DNA of 64,000 bases, taken from Fictibacillus gelatini DSM 15865. Lineage in GTDB: Bacteria > Bacillota > Bacilli > Bacillales > Fictibacillaceae. The notes beneath the pieces were generated by a model. It was not told the origin of the DNA. It saw only the letters and a list, made by a program, of their open reading frames with translations, and made no database searches. Both the position numbers and the translations under genes were made by a program. The DNA lies in assembly GCF_000430745.1 (NCBI RefSeq), contig NZ_AUMP01000004.1, positions 123,560-187,559 of the forward strand, written 5' to 3'. Shown in pieces: positions 62,143 through 64,000 of the stretch. Position 1 is the stretch's first letter; each line of letters opens with the position of its first letter.

Positions 62143-62177
62143 AAATAAAAACGACCTCCATCGAAACGGAGATCGTT
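62143..62177 (-). terminator. Terminator for the tRNA operon supplied by the element
   Basis: Minus strand AACGATCTCC and GGAGGTCGTT stem, then TTTATTTT. It replaces the host's own terminator now at 46627-46667. Confidence 0.75.
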
Positions 62178-62199
62178 GATATCATCGTATTTCTCAACG

Positions 62200-62266
62200 T
62201 ATGTAAATGGTACCAGTGGTGGGAGTCGAACCCACACTCCCGAAGGAACACGATTTTGAGTCGTGC
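62200..62266. repeat. Right attachment site within tRNA-Leu(CAA)
   Basis: Copy of 46673-46739 with a single difference (62260). Covers the tRNA from the anticodon loop to the CCA end and eight bases beyond, so integration restores a whole tRNA gene. Confidence 0.95.
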
Positions 62267-62292
62267 GCGTCTGCCAATTCCGCCACACTGGC
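62208..62292 (-). tRNA. tRNA-Leu(CAA)
   Basis: 85 nt with encoded CCA and long variable arm; anticodon loop CUCAAAA. Integration target of the element. Confidence 0.96.
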
Positions 62293-62324
62293 ATATTAAT
62301 TAATAAGCTACATATATTCAAAAA

Positions 62325-62413
62325 TGGTGCCGAGGGCCGGACTCGAACCGGCACGGTAGTCACCTACCGCAGGATTTTAAGTCCTGTGTGTCTGCCAATT
62401 CCACCACCCCGGC
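62325..62413 (-). tRNA. tRNA-Leu(UAA)
   Basis: 89 nt with CCA and a long variable arm; anticodon loop CUUAAAA. Confidence 0.96.
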
Positions 62414-62430
62414 ATGGGGAATATATGTAT

Positions 62431-62505
62431 TGGAGGCGGCACCCGGATTCGAACCGGGGGATAAGGGTTTTGCAGACCCGTGCCTTACCACTTGGCTATG
62501 CCGCC
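62431..62505 (-). tRNA. tRNA-Cys(GCA)
   Basis: 75 nt with CCA; anticodon loop CUGCAAA. Confidence 0.96.
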
Positions 62506-62514
62506 AAAACATGA

Positions 62515-62589
62515 TGGAGCGGAAGACGGGATTCGAACCCGCGACCCCAACCTTGGCAAGGTTGTATTCTACCACTGAACTACTTCCGC
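62515..62589 (-). tRNA. tRNA-Gly(GCC)
   Basis: 75 nt with CCA; anticodon loop UUGCCAA. Confidence 0.96.
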
Positions 62590-62597
62590 AAATAAAT

Positions 62598-62672
62598 TGG
62601 CTGGGCTAGCTGGATTCGAACCAACGCATGACGGAGTCAAAGTCCGTTGCCTTACCGCTTGGCTATAGCCCA
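62598..62672 (-). tRNA. tRNA-Gln(UUG)
   Basis: 75 nt with CCA; anticodon loop CUUUGAC. Confidence 0.96.
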
Positions 62673-62678
62673 AAAATA

Positions 62679-62755
62679 TGGGGCGACTGATGGGAATCGA
62701 ACCCACGAATGTCGGAACCACAATCCGATGCGTTAACCACTTCGCCACAATCGCC
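62679..62755 (-). tRNA. tRNA-His(GUG)
   Basis: 77 nt with CCA; anticodon GUG, with the extra G-1:C73 pair encoded. Confidence 0.95.
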
Positions 62756-62758
62756 ATA

Positions 62759-62832
62759 TGGCAGGGGCAGCAGGAATCGAACCCACACCAAAGGTTTTGG
62801 AGACCTTTGTTCTACCTTTAAACTATGCCCCT
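62759..62832 (-). tRNA. tRNA-Trp(CCA)
   Basis: 74 nt with CCA; anticodon loop CUCCAAA. Confidence 0.96.
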
Positions 62833-62852
62833 ATTATCAATAGGAAAATAAA

Positions 62853-62937
62853 TGGTGGAGGGGGACGGATTCGAACCGCCGAACCCTGAGGGAGCGGATT
62901 TACAGTCCGCCGCGTTTAGCCACTTCGCTACCCCTCC
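62853..62937 (-). tRNA. tRNA-Tyr(GUA)
   Basis: 85 nt with CCA and long variable arm; anticodon loop CUGUAAA. Confidence 0.96.
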
Positions 62938-63022
62938 GTTTGAGACAAATACTATTTTACAAGATATTTATTCATTTTTCAAGAAGAAATTTTTATCACT
63001 TCTTGAAAGAAACAGTGATTGA

Positions 63023-63098
63023 TGGTGCCGACTAGAGGACTTGAACCCCCAACCTACTGATTACGATTCAGTTGCTCTACCAATTGAGCTAAGTCGGC
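63023..63098 (-). tRNA. tRNA-Thr(CGU)
   Basis: 76 nt with CCA; anticodon loop AUCGUAA. First tRNA downstream of the remnant region. Confidence 0.95.
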
Positions 63099-63129
63099 GA
63101 AGCAATAATGATGTTCAACCAATACCGTT

Positions 63130-63176
63130 GTCTCTTCCTCTGCAAGCAGTTACTTTGCAGCAGCCTGCGTCGAGAC
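63130..63176. other. Hairpin in the interrupted tRNA spacer
   Basis: GTCTC (63130-63134) pairs with GAGAC (63172-63176) and, inside, CTGCAA (63140-63145) with TTGCAG (63155-63160). Lies in the long Phe-Thr spacer. Confidence 0.55.
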
Positions 63177-63205
63177 AAGTCGTAGCACAATCGAAGAAGT
63201 AATGC

Positions 63206-63235
63206 TCCTTGCTCTATCAATTGAGCTAACTCTGC
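63206..63235 (-). pseudogene. Truncated tRNA remnant (5' acceptor strand and D arm)
   Basis: Minus strand reads GCAGAGT-TA-GCTCAATTGATAGAGC-A, a normal 5' acceptor strand and D arm, then stops matching a tRNA; no anticodon, T arm or CCA end follows. The spacer between tRNA-Phe and tRNA-Thr is 143 bp, far longer than its neighbours. Confidence 0.75.
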
Positions 63236-63241
63236 TCAAAA

Positions 63242-63317
<76 letters not shown>

Positions 63318-63350
63318 AATTGATTTAATATTAAAAATAACTTTTAGAAA

Positions 63351-63426
63351 TGGCGGACCCGACCGGGATCGAACCGGCGATCTCCTGCGTGACAGGCAGG
63401 CATGTTAACCACTACACCACGGATCC
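63351..63426 (-). tRNA. tRNA-Asp(GUC)
   Basis: 76 nt with CCA; anticodon loop CUGUCAC. Confidence 0.96.
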
Positions 63427-63445
63427 ATTATGTATAAATTCTTTT

Positions 63446-63522
<77 letters not shown>

Positions 63523-63539
63523 ATGATATTTCGTATATA

Positions 63540-63615
63540 TGGTGGAGGATGACGGGATCGAACCGCCGACCCCCTGCTTGTAAGGCAGGTGCTCTCCCAG
63601 CTGAGCTAATCCTCC
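63540..63615 (-). tRNA. tRNA-Val(UAC)
   Basis: 76 nt with CCA; anticodon loop CUUACAA. Confidence 0.96.
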
Positions 63616-63625
63616 AATATTGAAA

Positions 63626-63700
63626 TGGTGACCCGTACGGGATTCGAACCCGTGTTACCGCCGTGAAAGGGCGGTGTCTTAACCGCTTGACCAACGGGCC
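63626..63700 (-). tRNA. tRNA-Glu(UUC)
   Basis: 75 nt with CCA; anticodon loop CUUUCAC. Confidence 0.96.
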
Positions 63701-63709
63701 ATTATTTAA

Positions 63710-63801
63710 TGGCGGAGAGCAAGGGATTCGAACCCTTGATACGGGGTTGACCGTATACACGATTTCCAATCGTGCTCCTTCGACCTCTCGGACAGCTCTC
63801 C
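63710..63801 (-). tRNA. tRNA-Ser(GGA)
   Basis: 92 nt with CCA and long variable arm; anticodon loop UUGGAAA. Confidence 0.96.
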
Positions 63802-63803
63802 AA

Positions 63804-63878
63804 TGGCTCCACAGGCAGGACTCGAACCTGCGACCGATCGGTTAACAGCCGATAGCTCTACCACTGAGCTACTGTGGA
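63804..63878 (-). tRNA. tRNA-Asn(GUU)
   Basis: 75 nt with CCA; anticodon loop CUGUUAA. First tRNA after the rRNA operon in transcription order. Confidence 0.96.
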
Positions 63879-63886
63879 ATAATGAA

Positions 63887-64000
63887 GCCTGGCAGCGTCC
63901 TACTCTCACAGGGGGAAGCCCCCAATTACCATCGGCGCTGAAGAGCTTAACTTCCGTGTTCGGTATGGGAACGGGTGTGACCTCTTCGCCATCGCCACCA
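63887..64000 (-). rRNA. rrf: 5S ribosomal RNA (5' end at the window edge)
   Basis: Minus strand begins TGGTGGCGATGGCGAAGAGG at 64000 and contains CCCATACCGAACACGGAAGT and GAGAGTAGGACGCTGCCAGG. Typical Bacillus 5S; one to three 5' nucleotides may lie outside. Last gene of an rRNA operon that continues into the tRNA array. Confidence 0.97.

Larger units (their letters stand above)
46673..62266. mobile_element. 15.5-kb integrated element in tRNA-Leu(CAA)
   Basis: Bounded by the 67-bp direct repeats; the repeat unit distance is 15,527 bp. Content from right to left: tyrosine recombinase, winged-helix replication-type protein, two XRE regulators, FtsK-type translocase overlapping a replication-relaxation protein, a repressor/operator switch, a P-loop helicase-like protein, many small proteins, a tail tape-measure protein, and a PIN toxin-antitoxin pair. 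No terminase, portal, capsid, lysis or type IV secretion genes were found. It also brings a terminator for the tRNA operon (62143-62177). Nearly all genes are on the minus strand. Confidence 0.92.

Noticed and set aside
62053..62251. N-terminal extension of the integrase into the tRNA-Leu repeat
   Set aside because: The frame is open but covers the terminator and tRNA; the ATG at 62053 has a good ribosome binding site.

Overview
The window is a Bacillaceae chromosome segment. The riboflavin, roc, ppaC, prkA/yhbH/spoVR, yhcW/yhcX and pgcA genes, and a 16-gene tRNA array in the order of B. subtilis trnD, all point to an endospore-forming relative of Bacillus. The species is not determined. Most genes lie on the minus strand and most units end in clear intrinsic terminators.

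Layout. 1-4330: drug-efflux genes, namely a BmrC/YheI-type ABC exporter behind a leader peptide and two attenuator-like hairpins, then a MarR regulator and a 14-helix MFS pump with a 25-bp palindromic operator. A 21-bp tandem repeat follows. 4486-8333: rib operon (ribD-ribE-ribBA-ribH) behind an FMN riboswitch. 8400-16600: YhgE/Pip membrane protein, D-serine dehydratase, an SMR pump, the rocD/rocR pair with a sigma-54 promoter, and the Mn-dependent pyrophosphatase. 16600-25050: two regulator-linked membrane modules (sdpR-sdpI; an LnrLMN-JK-like ABC/two-component cluster), YhfC protease, and a GntR/DUF1648 pair. 25100-46500: sporulation and housekeeping genes (spoVR, yhbH, prkA, yhbB, signal peptidase, pgcA, yhcX, yhcW, gltT, trmL, ogt, queG, yerD) and several proteins under 60 residues.

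46673-62266 is a 15.5-kb element integrated in a tRNA-Leu(CAA) gene. It is flanked by a 67-bp direct repeat with one mismatch; the intact tRNA is on the right next to a tyrosine recombinase. The element carries a phage-like repressor switch with three regularly spaced operators, a winged-helix replication-type protein, an FtsK-type translocase overlapping a replication-relaxation protein, a P-loop helicase-like protein, a cluster of small unknown proteins, a tail tape-measure protein and a PIN toxin-antitoxin pair. I see no terminase, portal, capsid or type IV secretion genes. It is therefore neither a complete prophage nor a standard integrative conjugative element. A phage satellite that supplies its own tape measure, or an element moved by a single FtsK translocase, are the two readings I consider worth testing.

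62208-64000: 16 minus-strand tRNA genes (Asn-Ser-Glu-Val-fMet-Asp-Phe-Thr-Tyr-Trp-His-Gln-Gly-Cys-Leu-Leu in transcription order) downstream of a 5S rRNA gene, with a truncated tRNA remnant and a hairpin between Phe and Thr.
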